Assembly: GCA_025093985.1 (NCBI GenBank)
Contig: JACAAK010000002.1
Coordinates: 2,728,001-2,792,000, forward strand
Direction: 5' to 3'
Source of the DNA: Calvatia gigantea
Lineage: Eukaryota > Basidiomycota > Agaricomycetes > Agaricales > Lycoperdaceae
DNA: 64,000 nt
This document shows, piece after piece, positions 12,291-23,187 of this stretch. Position 1 is the first letter of the stretch. Each line of letters starts with the position of its first letter. The translations under genes were made by a program, and so were the position numbers. Under the pieces are notes generated by a model that did not search any database, was not told the DNA's origin, and worked only from the letters and a program-made list of their open reading frames with translations.

Positions 12291-12959
12291 CTACCGAAGA
12301 GGGGATACGGGCGCATTCGCACCGGTCTCCCGATCTCCAGGATTTTCCCTCTGAAAATCCCTGCCAGCACTAACACTGGTGCCAACCGTGATGCTCTCTT
12401 TCACTAATCGCGTAAGGTCCGAGTCCGAGTATTTTCTGGCGTGTGACGGAGCCCACGTGCAAGGCCGAGAATGGATAGCGAAGGGGTAAGGGTGCGGAAA
12501 GTGCTTTTGCGGTGGCGATGGATGGGCTATCGAGGAGGAAGGGCCCGCAAGCGGGAGGTGTGCGTGAGACAGCGAGTGGGAATTCGCCGGGCAATGGAGA
12601 TCCCGAGGGTGCGTAAATTTGTATGGGGGAGGTTGGGTATTACTGCGATCTCGGGAGCGAAAAGCACGGGATGGGTGGTTGATGATGATAGGAGGCGATT
12701 GGGGTGCTGGGCGCGCGATATTTTGGTGTGGATGCTTCAGAGAGTTGTCGCGGGTGAGAGTGGCGAGCGAGCCTGAAGACCCAGAGGATGTGGGCGAGAG
12801 AGGAACAGTGTCCTGCAGCCATAGTTCATCTTGCTCTGTTGGTAAATGGGACTCAGAGACATCTTGTCCGAAGATGGGGGAATTAAGGTAGGGGGACGAG
12901 ATGAGAGATGGTGGAATAGGTGCAGAGCCGAGATGGAGGGAAGGACGACGACGAGCCAT
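12291..12959 (-). CDS. Hypothetical Ser/Pro-rich protein, 222 aa
   Basis: Single open frame from an ATG at 12959. The N-terminus MARRRPSLHLGS is followed by short motifs (SPYLNSPIFGQD, ELWLQDTVPLSPT) and long Ser/Pro/His-rich stretches. There is no signal peptide, membrane span or recognised domain. Composition suggests an intrinsically disordered protein with several SP/TP sites. It lies 85 bp upstream of the UBC6 stop on the same strand. Codon use looks like its neighbours, which favours a real gene, but function is unknown and a 3' exon could be missing. Confidence 0.5.
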   Translation of the reverse strand: MARRRPSLHLGSAPIPPSLISSPYLNSPIFGQDVSESHLPTEQDELWLQDTVPLSPTSSGSSGSLATLTRDNSLKHPHQNIARPAPQSPPIIINHPSRAFRSRDRSNTQPPPYKFTHPRDLHCPANSHSLSHAHLPLAGPSSSIAHPSPPQKHFPHPYPFAIHSRPCTWAPSHARKYSDSDLTRLVKESITVGTSVSAGRDFQRENPGDRETGANAPVSPLR

Positions 12960-13044
12960 TGAGAATGAGGCTGCAGCAGTCTGCCTTTCAAAAGATGAAC
13001 GTGAATATATATTTGGAAGCTAAAAATACAATGTCTTGTCTCGG

Positions 13045-14189
13045 CTAAATGAAGCGGCGGCAGAGGAGAGCAAACAGCAAAACGCAGGCCACACAGATCG
13101 CACCATCAAGTACTACGGGTGGTCGACGCACAGTAACATCCTTGTCCCGTACTGCCACATCCCCAATAGTATTTGATTCAGACGCCGAGACTGTCTCCTC
13201 TGCCTTCTCAATTCTTGGCTCCTCAGCTTCAGCACTGAGTCTTGTCTCTTCCGGCTCCTCCCTACTTGACTCCTCCGGCAGGTTCTCACCCTTCGGCTCT
13301 TGCGGTTCCTTGGCTTCCTCCTGTTCTTCTGCCGGTGCAGGATCAGGAAGTAGGTCGACATTCCGTTGTCGGCATACCGGGCAAACCCATTCCCTTGACC
13401 TATTGACAGAGCTCGAGAATTTCCCAAGACATGCAATAAATTCGATCACTTACAGCCCAGCAAGCCGCTTGCGCTCGGCTGAAGGGTACTCTATTGATCC
13501 CACGCCAACTGCTGCTTGGCCCTTGAGCGGGAAGAAACCTTGCAAGCCAATAATAGCTGGAAAAGTCAAGTTCCGCCGTTAAGCCCCCCCACCCGAAACA
13601 AAGACTAGGGTACGACTCACCTGTCCGCACACCCCATGCGGGCTGCCACAATTCTTCATGGTCTACATGTGGGCCATTGCTGATTTAGGGGTGGATAACA
13701 CCAAATAAGACATTGAAACGCACAATTTGTAAAACTAATGCAAATCTAACAAGTTCGTCAGCAACCTTGGCACTGATTAGTAGCGAGATGACACATACCT
13801 TCGTATTCAGCTCAAACCTCCCATTCGGCGTGAGCATCATGATTGATGGTGGCCGAAATGGATATTCCGCAGGAAGTAGGATTCGGAAATGGTATAAGCC
13901 GCCCTCAAATTCAGTCCCGGGTGTTCCACGTAGCGTGCAATGCCACTCCTATCCGCACGGGCGTGCCCAGTCAGCAACTCAATATCTGGGCGGGTGAGGA
14001 ATAGGGTACTCACAAAGATATCATCCTCCAATGGAGCCGCTGTGTAATCCGTACTGGGATCATTAGCAAGCTCGCGTGCTTCTTGCATGATCCGCTTCAC
14101 AGCTAAATCACCATTCTTCAGTTGTCTTCAAACCAGCGCTATTAAATTCAGAAGGACGAACCGGAATTATTCTTGTTTAGAGGCGGCAT
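13045..14189 (-). CDS. UBC6: ER-anchored ubiquitin-conjugating enzyme UBC6/UBE2J type
   Basis: The first short exon, starting at 14189, codes MPPLNKNNS and joins AVKRIMQEARELANDP. The E2 fold follows: EWHCTLRGTPGTEFEGGLYH, PAEYPFRPPSIMMLTPNGRF and the active-site segment KICISFTNYHEELWQPAWG. The catalytic Cys sits in a 22-nt exon (about 13738-13759) flanked by two normal introns. The AVGVGSIEYPSAERKRLA stretch matches UBE2J proteins. A long acidic Glu/Ser/Pro linker precedes the C-terminal tail anchor GAICVACVLLFALLCRRFI. UBC6 enzymes work at the ER membrane in ER-associated degradation with the HRD1 and DOA10 ligases. Divergent from MRP10. Confidence 0.88.
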
Positions 14190-14686
14190 GGAGGTGGATT
14201 TGATAGGTTAAAGCAGTTGAAATAAGAGATATAGATGGTGTTCGGACGAGTAATGGACGAGTAATGGACGACTGAGTGGAGGTACAGGAAGTGCTGTGCG
14301 GCGGTGGGTGGGTCGGTGGACGGATTATTCGATATGGAAACGCCTGCTCAGTTACGCCAAAGTTTCAACCCTTAGTATACGTAAGCAGTCTTCGGTCGAG
14401 TGCAATATGGATATTGCAACAAAACGCAGAGCAGGGCTCGTCCCTTGAAGAAGGAGAGATAAGAAGAGAAGTGTCCACACTATCGTGTCGGTCAACGTGG
14501 AATCATCATTTCGCTCGTCACAACGTCAGCTGCCAGTAACAACTTACAACACATTGCACTAGACACACATGTCACTTAAAGGTAAATCCCAGTCACGTCA
14601 CGTGACGCCCAGGTACTTGCGAACTTGGACGTGAATTTTATCCCGACACCATTAGACTCCGAGGGTGGGCTATCTTTCTGGCAAAG
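14190..14686. promoter_or_regulatory. Divergent promoter region of UBC6 and MRP10, with TCACGTGA
   Basis: About 500 bp between two start codons. The palindrome TCACGTGA is at 14598-14605, about 80 bp before the MRP10 ATG; the same 8-mer is upstream of CMS1. The direct repeat gtaatggacga occurs twice near 14250-14270. No coding sequence recognised. Confidence 0.4.
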
Positions 14687-15053
14687 ATGACGATACATAT
14701 CAAAAACCTCAAAGTTCGTCAACGCAAAGGTATGCCTACAATGTTCTTCATATATCGATACGCGCTAAACCACCTGCAGCGGCCATAAACGTCATGTGTG
14801 CCCCCCAGCTCTCAACCATGCTCGGATGCTGGGCAGCTTCCAATGACCTTAAGTCCGTTGGGCAATGCAAAGAAGCTGCAGAGGCATTGTTTCACTGTAT
14901 GCGAACCACTGTGTGTCACTACCCCCTCTCTCTCTCTCTCTCTCTCTCCTGCCAGAGTTTGCTTAAGATTCTGTTCCCCAGCCGATGCCCAAGAAGGGCC
15001 ATAGACCAACTATTAATTACCATCTCGCAAGGCTGGGCAAACAAAGTCAATAA
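14687..15053 (+). CDS. MRP10: Mitochondrial ribosomal protein mS37 (MRP10), CHCH protein
   Basis: Three exons. Exon 1 codes MTIHIKNLKVRQRK. After an intron ending ctgcag at about 14779, exon 2 codes AAINVMCAPQLSTMLGCWAA and GQCKEAAEALFHCMRTT. The Cys-x9-Cys pairs of a CHCH fold are visible. Exon 3 codes PMPKKGHRPTINYHLARLGK and ends at 15053. This is the usual Mrp10/CHCHD1 layout of about 90 residues. CHCH proteins of this type are imported and oxidised through MIA40 in the intermembrane space before joining the small mitochondrial subunit. The second intron carries a (CT)n microsatellite. Confidence 0.88.
14926..14948 (+). repeat. (CT)n microsatellite in MRP10 intron 2
   Basis: A perfect CT run of about 11 units on the sense strand, inside the second intron. 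It may contribute polypyrimidine character to the 3' splice site, though about 35 bases separate it from the acceptor. Confidence 0.85.
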
Positions 15054-16014
15054 AATCTCATCTACAACGACGTGATTTTGCGTGCCATGCCTTCGTCCGT
15101 AGGAGGAGACGCCATCGACGTAATGTGGGACGGAGTTTCGCAGTGTGATTTCTCCGTTGAAACGTATGGTATAATAAAATATTATCTGCTAATTCAAAGT
15201 TCACCGTCGCAGTCCTTCAAGACCGTCAAAATATTACCGGTGCGGGACCTAAAGACCGATCAATTCCTGAGATCGTACCAGCCTCGAGTAAATGAGTCAG
15301 GTCAAGAACCGCTGAACCGGGATACAAAATACAGCAGAATATACAGGAAACAAACCGCAGTATCCCTTCCCACCATCCCAACTCACCAACATACTTCGGG
15401 AATTATGGAGGGAAGAAACCGTTCAGGAGTTTTGGCAACCGTTGGCACTCTGTCCAGCTATTTCAAGATTAGAGGCACTGGAAGAGCATGTTTCTCGGTG
15501 TGTGAGTTACTGGAGGTAAAGTTGCCCATATAACTGTTCCTGTGGTGGTTCAGATCTATCTATATTTCTTTCGTGTTTGAGAGAAAGCCGTACCCAGACA
15601 CCGAAGGTTCTAGCCACACCTCCGAGGATTTTAAGCACCCCCCCGAGGAAATCAACCCAGGATCCCTCTCAAGCATCATCTCTGGTCCGCTCTGACCGTA
15701 ACTGTCAACAATCCAAATTTTGTCAGAGTTGTGAGAGGCGAACACTGTTCGGAGGTTTAATATTAGAGCAATTTCATCCCACCTAGGAGATCTTAGCCGA
15801 CGGAATTCGCTGAACATGTTATGCACACATTAACGAACGGAAAAGCGACGACAAACAAAGAGAAAAGAAGAAACAATATTATTTTCTAAGGTATATAATG
15901 CCACACACCCTACCTGGAACCAATACAGAGAAACTAAATGCTGCGCAGCAGCGTCAAAACAGAACAGAAGCCATGCTGATCCTGGGAGTGAGACCAGCCA
16001 AACAAGCGATACCA
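15054..16014. other. Convergent intergenic region, no convincing gene
   Basis: Between the stops of MRP10 (+) and the cupredoxin gene (-). A 153-codon frame at 15072-15533 has no recognisable domain and its composition looks random. The rest should be 3' UTR sequence. Confidence 0.4.
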
Positions 16015-17343
16015 TCATAGGAAGGGTCCAAAGGCCAGAGCACCAATTACACCCACGAGAACCATACAACCAGCGCCCGAAACACGAGACACACCACTGT
16101 TTGAAGGGCTGGCATTGGCAGAAGCCGTTCCATTCAATTGCTTTGCCAAGTTCTGGAACGCAGCGAAATTATCGGGACCATCCTCAACTGCATTTGTAGC
16201 GAACACCATTCCTTGGCCGCAGTGGCTTCCCTTGTCGGCAATATGCCCAAATTGGCTTGGTCTGGAGAAGCCGGTGTCAGCTCGATTTGGTGAAAGCATA
16301 ATTGCCAAAACTCACATCATTCACCCGGATGGTGAAGGTAGGGAAGACGGTCGATGTTTCGTTGACAGGCATGCTAGGACAACTTCATTAGTTGCCTCCG
16401 GACTTGCCGGGCGGTCAACACTCACAATCCCGAGTCGAACCCCATCCTTCCTGTAGTGCTCGTACTAGATAACGGTTCACAGGGCTGATCAAACGAGCTG
16501 GCAGTCACAGTGTGGTTCTTCTGGCGGAACTCAAACGTGATAGTATCGCCAACACTAGCTTTGATGTTTGAAGGTTGGAAAATCAACAGTCCGGGACCAC
16601 CAACAATAACGCGATGATCAATGAATGAAGGTACAGAACTAGGGGTTGAGCTACTGGTCGTGCTGGGCGTCAGTGTCGCAGTCACCGTAGCAGTCACCGT
16701 GACCACAACGATACTGGACGATGACTGGCGATGTCGTCGGCGGAGCGGAAACTGCACTGGCGGAAATTGTTGAAGCAGGAGTTGCCAGTGGCGGAATTGA
16801 GGCCGATGGAGAGACTGGCCGACCTATAGCCGCTGATTTGAAAGTGTCAAAGTCGCCTCCTGGGTTAACCGCAAACACCATGCCTTGTTGGCAATGGTTT
16901 TCTTGGCGGCAGTATACCCAAATTGGCGAGTCATCGGGTATCGTGAGCTCGGCGACAGGGAAACCATCCTTCATTGAGTCCGCGACCGGAACACTATTTC
17001 AAACGTAAGGCATGTCAAAGTTCAATATGGGCGGTGATGCATACAATCCACTATCGAAACCACCTTTGAGAGGTCGACAAGGTGTTTGGAAGGTAGATTG
17101 TGTAACGGTATGGTTCTCCTGCATGAAAATGAACCGAACTGTATCACCAGGTGCACCGCTCTGTGTGATAGCTGTAAAAGCAGATAGGCAACCGCGAGTG
17201 GCATGCGGACTTACAACAAACTCCGGATTGTATTGGGGGACGCCTGGCCCACCAACCGTCACATTGAAGATAGCACATTTAGACAATCCATAGAGGGCAA
17301 AAAATAGGCAAAAATAAGACACCATCGCAGAAAAACGTGGCAT
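16015..17343 (-). CDS. Secreted GPI-anchored protein with two cupredoxin domains
   Basis: Start MPRFSAM at 17343, then a hydrophobic signal peptide (YFCLFFALYGLSKCAIF). Domain 1: NVTVGGPGVPQYNPEFV, GDTVRFIFMQENHTVTQSTF and WVYCRQENHCQQGMVFAVN. This keeps a His, Cys, His, Met set typical of type-1 copper sites. A Ser/Thr/Pro linker follows, then domain 2: VIVGGPGLLIFQPSNIKASV, ITFEFRQKNHTVTASSF and FGHIADKGSHCGQGMVFATN, where the copper-ligand Cys is replaced. The protein ends with a Ser-rich stretch and MVLVGVIGALAFGPFL, a likely GPI signal. Introns are short and in frame. Fungal extracellular serine-rich cupredoxins of this kind sit in the cell wall; their substrates are unknown. Confidence 0.8.
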
Positions 17344-18007
17344 GATGTTGGGTTGTTCTGTAATCGGTGGTGTGGGGTCGAAAGGCAAGCAAGGCGGTGG
17401 TCTCTCAGTTGTCGAAAGAAAGGTGTCTCTCTGGGATAGCCAGCGCCCGTGGAGTAAAGGAAAGAAGCTGGGGAACTTGACGGTACAGTCACTGCAAAAA
17501 GAGAAGAGCCGAAAGGAACTAGCATGCTGCGCGATTCTCTTTAATAAATAACGTGGAGGAACAATACAGTTTGCAAGTCGATAACCACTCACCAGCCTTG
17601 CAACAATGAGCGCAGTCACATGACATTAATAAATTAAATGTAGACGTTACGCCACACCACCGTGCGCGTCCCATCCAAAGTTCGATCATTTGCAGTAAGT
17701 GTGCAGAAGGCTTGCCAAGCGTTGCACTTACTCCTCTCTATAGCGAGCTCCGGCGAGGTATTGAGAGAAAATGCAGGTGTAGCTGTTCCAGTTTTTCATC
17801 CCATGGGATCTGCATGCTTCTTGCCGGACGGTGTTCGTTACCTCGTGGTCAACACTTTAGAGTTATGCTCGTTCTAATGGTACACGGCCGTATAGAGGGT
17901 CGAAGAGAGGATGCTGATTTTCCTTGAGTGCGTACCGTGTATATACATGCCGGGTCAGATAGTCTATAGAGTCCGTCGCCCTTAACATGGGGTGGAATGG
18001 TCGCGAC
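17344..18007. other. Intergenic, no gene seen
   Basis: Holds the cupredoxin promoter (5' side) and the 3' end of the T5orf172 gene, both on the minus strand. Open frames on the + strand (17662-17927) show no recognisable protein. Confidence 0.4.
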
Positions 18008-19648
18008 TCACACGTACAAGTCCACAAATCTTCCCCACCGCTCAATAACCGGTTTCACAATTTGATCCCATTCTTTCCCCTTGAACTTTGCCTTTCTCCC
18101 ATCTTTGGAATTCAAAGATCTCCTTATGCAGGCTCCCACAATCAGGACAAGGTGTGGTGCACCCGTTTCCCGATCCATTCGTCTTTGTCTTTGATGTAGT
18201 AGAGGTAGCTATAGGCGTTTCTATCCTGGGCCAACCAGGTTCTAGGTATACACACGTCGATGCAAGGTCGGCGAGCTCGATATGAACGAGGCGCTCTAAC
18301 GTGACAAAGTCAAAACCTCGGACGAGACCCTGGAGTCACTGGATAAGAAACAAACCTAGCCGGTGACACCAAGCTGCTTTTTCGCCCGCTTTAACCCGAC
18401 CTTTCATAAGGCTGCTTTCGTCTTCTTCGACATTTCCGGGGTAGAAACCCCTGAGGATTTGCTCCTTTGAACCGCATTGCTTGCCCCATTGATCAATCCT
18501 CTTGACGAGATTGACCGCTCGACCAACTTTCAACTTAATGGTCTTTGGCGCATCAGGATCTTGAACCAGAGTGAGCTTATCTGACCCACCCGTTTTGCAT
18601 CATCTCTTACCCCGAATTTCAAACGTATAGATGTACCCCGATACATCTCTGGCAGACTTTGCCTTTTCCATTTCCGCTCGTAGAGATGCTTGGGTCGAAG
18701 CTTGCAGATACGGAGGTATCCAATCTGTTCCAGGTTTCACGTCAGAATGAAGGCCGGCGTATTCGGGACGTATTTTACCCTCGAATAGAACCCAAATACC
18801 GTTCTTTCTTGCATAATAGCCAGAAGGGCCAAGAACTTCCGTAGTGTGTTGATAACAGAAACGGGGAACATTCTCTTCTTCATCTTCAGCGTCGTCACTC
18901 GCGAGATCAAATTTCACCTGTCTTGTACATCGTTTTCCAGCTTTCGTGATGCCGGCACATTGTGTCTGACTAGGCTTGCCAGATGGAGTAGAGGGTTGGC
19001 TCGGCGAGCTACTACTTGCGCTGGGGCGTTTCGCAGGTGTTGATAAATAGTTTGGGCGCGTGGGGCTTGTCGGAGGCGATAGATTAGTGGGGGTATTGGG
19101 TCCAGGAATAGGTGAGGAAGGACTTATATGCTGTCCAGACGGTTTCTCCGGCGTAAAAGGTGGCAAGGGAATACTAACGAAGTCGTTGTAGTCCGGGCGC
19201 ATAGCAAACTGCATTGTCAAAGACTGTTGCCCCTTCCCCGGGACGAAGGGCATTGGCATCGCGGGCGGGCGAGATGGCGAACTCAAAACTGGAGCTGAAG
19301 AAGCCGCGCCCGCGAGATTAAAGCCACCTACAAATGTTGGATCGGTTTGAAAAGTAGCCGGAGTTGAGGGATTGGATATTGAAAGTCCATTGAAAGCAGA
19401 TGCAAGGTGATTAATTGGTAGTGGGTCGGAAGGTGCAGCAGGCCCAAAGGTTGCCGGCGGCGAAGGTTTTGGGGGTTTGGGGGGAGGCTTTGGTGGTACA
19501 AGTGACTGATTCTAGGAGGGCAAGTAATATTAAGCGATAATAATGTTTCGGAGACATTGCTCGCGCAAACCTTTGACTCGTGATAGATGTCAACGATCTT
19601 GTCAAATAAGTGTCCAGCCTTCTGCTTGAGGTCCCGAGATTCCGGCAT
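18008..19648 (-). CDS. T5orf172/DUF1766 (MUG113-like) protein
   Basis: Starts MPESRDLKQKAGHLFDKIVD at 19648, then a long Pro/Ser/Thr-rich region (about residues 30-200). Next a small Cys/His element, TQCAGITKAGKRCTRQVKF followed by FCYQH, looks like a zinc knuckle. The C-terminal domain has GYIYTFEIR, IKLKVGRAVNLVKRIDQWGK, CGSKEQILRGFYPGN, VHIELADLA and CPDCGSLHKEIFEF. GYIY plus KVGR...RIDQW is the signature of the T5orf172 domain, a distant GIY-YIG nuclease relative also found in fission yeast Mug113. The last exon ends WGRFVDLYV; a GTGAGT overlaps the stop, so a further exon is possible. Function in fungi is not established. Confidence 0.78.
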
Positions 19649-20107
19649 TGGGAAACAGACACTCTGGTATCAAAGGACGGTATGAACTAGTACTGGTGCG
19701 TCTTGATTTAAGGACTGTATTCCTGTGGGGGCTCCTCTGGCCGCTGTTGGTAAGTGGGCTATGCACATGTTGACGGGATCTGACTGGGTTCCTTTTAAGT
19801 TCCTAAATCATTAGGTTTATGTCAGCGCCCTTATAATCGTCGTTGCCATCATGCGACGTCAAAAATGTTCGTTCCTTCTTTCTTCACATCAAACAGTCAA
19901 GGTATGGATTGGTTCCCTTATATTCGAGATTCCAAGTGATGAAATGCACTGGGCTCTGAGGCATACCCTTGATGCCACGCACTACGCTTGTTGAAGCGGC
20001 GGCTTAGAAACCCGTTAACTGATCACAATCACCTCAAATTCGAATCTTCATTTGCCAATGCATGTCGAGTGCTGATCCATCTTACAACCTTCACCAGAAT
20101 CACGACT
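19649..20107. promoter_or_regulatory. Divergent promoter region, T5orf172 gene and LCP5
   Basis: About 460 bp between divergent starts. No coding sequence recognised. The + strand near 20040-20100 is CA/AT rich, as expected for a 5' UTR. Confidence 0.3.
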
Positions 20108-21340
20108 ATGGAAGACAGTACAGAGGTCGAGGAGATGCGCTCCTCTCTGCAGTCTATGACGGCTAGCATCGCGTCTGTTCGACAAGCCATCCGAAGGCTC
20201 CTTGACGAGTGAGTTGTGCATAATCTCGGCATGAAAATAGATTTTGATCAAAGTGAAGTCCTCAAATCCTCAACACGAAGGATGGAATATCCTTGCTATC
20301 GATCAAGCACCATGTCTTGCTCTCTTATTTACATTCTCTCGTCCTTCTATCCTGCCGTAGGACACTTGGACACACGCTGGATGAACGTGATCCGCCGAAA
20401 ACTGTTTTTAGCAGTTCTGACCGTGACGTCCGAGGCTCTGGGGCAGGCGACCTTGTTGATTCCATGATTGAAGGACGCATTGTCCTTGAAAAAACCCGAG
20501 CATTGGAGAGTAAGCTCAAATATCAGATTGAGAAACTTGTACGCCTCGCACGGGAGCCTGAAAAAACCGAAATCGCCATTAATGGTGAGTTTCTCTTCGT
20601 TGCTATGAAATACAGAGCCTAAAGCTATTCCAGACCCTCTGGCGTTCAGACCAAATCCTCAAAACCTCAGGGCCATTGATGATAATGACAACGACAACGA
20701 CCTAGATGTCTCCCATGCGTCCAACCTTCGTCAGCTTGCGGATGGCATTTACCGTCCTCCCCGTCTTGCTCCTGTTCCATACACCGAGGCTCCCAAGTCA
20801 AAATCACGCAATGAGCGTGTACCTGTCCCCTCTGCTCTAAACCAACTTGCTGCTGATCCTTCGCGTCCTCACATTGAGACAACATCTGGTTTAGGCGGTA
20901 TCCCCCAGTTGGGTTCGAAACGCGCAGCCTACCTCAAGCGTTTGCAAGAGTTTGAGGAAGAAAATTTCACTCGGGTTGTAATGAAGAAGAGTGAAGCGAA
21001 GAAGCGACTTCGTGATGAGGCGGATTTGGCTTTGGGTGGTGACTTAGGCGGATCGTATAATCCAAGAGCTCGGAGACAAGCTGGAGGTTTAGAGGATGAG
21101 TTTGGGGACGTCCTTCGGAGTGTGGAGAGGAAACATAACGGAATCGACGGATATGAAGTACTTCAGAAGAAGGGAAAGAAGGCTGATGTTCTCAGCCGAA
21201 GCAGGGACTCATTCTCGAGGAAGAGAACGAGCTTTTCCGGGGATGGTGTGGATGTTGGAGAGATCCCCAGAATAAAGAAACGGAGCCGGTTTGAGTTGGA
21301 AGCTAAAAATGCCAAAAGGAAGGTGCGGCATAAGCAATGA
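20108..21340 (+). CDS. LCP5: LCP5/neuroguidin, Sas10/Utp3/C1D family
   Basis: Start MEDSTEVEEMRSSLQSM, then a Sas10/C1D helical bundle split over short exons: a VRQAIRRLL helix, and GAGDLVDSMIEGRIVLEK followed by LKYQIEKLVRLA. After an intron near 20583-20632 come DPLAFRPNPQNL, DGIYRPPRLAPVPYTE and GSKRAAYLKRLQEFEEENF, the conserved Lcp5 core. The C-terminus is basic (IPRIKKRSRFELEAKNAKRK). Lcp5/neuroguidin is a component of the small-subunit processome needed for 18S rRNA maturation. All recognised family blocks are present in order. Confidence 0.88.
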
Positions 21341-21743
21341 TTTGTGTATTTCCGTTATTGCATATACTGTATCCTCGTTATTAGATGCTTTCAGTTAAAT
21401 CTGACCTGCAGTTATTCCCATTGTCCATAGATTGGAACTTTTTGAGTACTTGACTTTTGATCCGTGTCCCGTAGCCCCATAAACAGGTGTAAACATATCG
21501 CCTAAGAAAGGAACAATAAGTTCAGTAGTATGGGCGTTAAGTGCATTGTTTCGGGGAAGTATACAAACCTGCACGCCATGTCCTGTATCCTTGACAGCAA
21601 CGATTCAGCACCAGAGGTCCTCTTTCCCTCCCCCTCCTTCTCGGCTGGACTGTCTCTTTGGTGATCCCTGGCGGATACCCTCCCTTCTACGCAGTTGGCA
21701 TTACAACGCCTGAGTACTAGTTCCGAGCTGCCCTCAGGACGGT
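21341..21743. other. Intergenic between LCP5 and the four-span protein
   Basis: LCP5 3' UTR and the presumed promoter of the next gene. No reading frame of note. Confidence 0.35.
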
Positions 21744-22792
21744 ATGACAGACGAATCCCCCCTTTTTCTCCGGCTCAGGACTATTGCATTCAGTGAGGAA
21801 TGTCATTTCTTTATGAACCACTATTTAACTCACAGCTCGACGATAGGCTGTATCAATTTCGCCAGTTTTGTATGGGTTATTCTGTACTCGATCGTCATAT
21901 TCTCACAATGGGATCTCATGGCTGGGTCTGAGAGTGTGTTGTGCTCCTGTTCTCTTTTACCAGGGTTCTAATGGTGGTTGTGTAGGAGCTCTGGTAGCCG
22001 TGATGCTAATCGCTAATGTCGTCACATTCGGCACTCTGCTAGTCTTGTGAGTACCATCAGGTTACCATGGTATAACAAGCTCACATAGTTCCAGATTGTT
22101 ACTCAAATTCCGTGTTTGGCTTGATGTTGCACGTATATGCTTTCTGCTCTGCGCGCAAATAGGTACGCTTCCGCTCGAAAGCGTCGGTTATGGAATCATT
22201 CATTTTTTAGGCACGGCGGGTGCGTTCGCATATTGGAGACCGCAATTCCACTGTGAAGAGAAACGTGTGTTACTTGTTATTAATCTTACGCGTTGGCACT
22301 GACTTGCTGCGTGATCTAAAGTTGGTGATCAACAAGGCGTCTGCGACGTGATCTCACTTTACATCCTGATCACAAGTTGGGTCATTCCTTCCCTCTGTAC
22401 GTCTACTTCTCTTGAGTGAGGGTCTACGCGAGCTAATACCCTGGGTAGTATTGTGTTATCTCGGTGGTCTTGCCCTTCGGTCATGTCGGTACCGCTCTAA
22501 GCAACCAATCACTGGCAGTCCGGCGCTCGACACTGCAAACGATTACTCGCTTTTCAAGGAAGGCACACGCTCCGCGAGACCTTCGCTTTTACCGATCATG
22601 ACCAACTTCGCAATCCCCGTATCTCCGACATTCCCGCCAGAAGCTCGTAGTAAACCCAGACATTCTGTAAATACAAGACGCAGCATGGTCTCCACGTATT
22701 CCAAGTATCCCTCACCACCTGAAACTCCGAAATCCTACGTTGGGAATCCAGCGCGATTATCGAAACGTTCACCAACTGCAGACCTCGTATAA
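21744..22792 (+). CDS. Putative four-span membrane protein (MARVEL-like layout)
   Basis: Five or six exons joined by 50-60 nt introns. Hydrophobic segments in order: INFASFVWVILYSIVIFSQW, GALVAVMLIANVVTFGTLLV, VARICFLLCAQIGTAGAFAY and ISLYILITSWVIPSLLLCYL. A cytosolic Ser/Pro-rich tail follows (SVNTRRSMVSTYSKYPSPPE and SYVGNPARLSKRSP) to 22792. Four spans with an FRVW-type segment before span 3 and a short loop before span 4 are typical of many small basidiomycete MARVEL-like proteins, but I cannot assign a family firmly. The start codon is uncertain; I used the ATG that opens the first hydrophobic exon. Confidence 0.5.
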
Positions 22793-23187
22793 AATGTAGA
22801 CTAATCATTATAGCTCGTGTATTTTAAGTATAATAGGTTGTAAATTCCAGACAATTCCGCCCCCACCATGGCCTAAGAGCAACATATGACGTTGTGTGGT
22901 AACCATGAAACACTGGACGGCAGACGCTGGCCATCTCTGGTCCATCAAGTTCAGGGGAGAGTGACGTTTGTGAGCACAACCCTGACGCGAGCACGTGCGC
23001 ATTTTCACATCGCCAAACTCGAATTCATCGAGGTGAAGGATTGCAGTGACTAGTGTCATTTCAAATCCCCTTGGGTGCGGGCCAGCCTTAGTGGGCAACT
23101 CTCTCCGACTACGACCATTACTCTGCTCTTCGTCGCCGCAAGTTCCTTCCTCTCCTTTCACCGTCTGCAAAGCTAGATCATATCCAT
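22793..23187. other. Intergenic, promoter side of the IST1-TBC gene
   Basis: Open frames here have no recognisable product. The + strand frame starting at 23046 is in the frame of the later IST1 exon only by chance; the splice from the ATG at 23188 explains the IST1 N-terminus better. Confidence 0.4.

Noticed and set aside
14926..14948. CT repeat considered as part of a CRISPR-like or regulatory array
   Set aside because: It is a simple dinucleotide run in an intron of a eukaryotic gene; no spacer-repeat structure exists.
15072..15533. 153-codon open frame on the + strand after MRP10
   Set aside because: No recognisable domain, no conserved-looking block, and it sits in a convergent 3' region; composition looks random.
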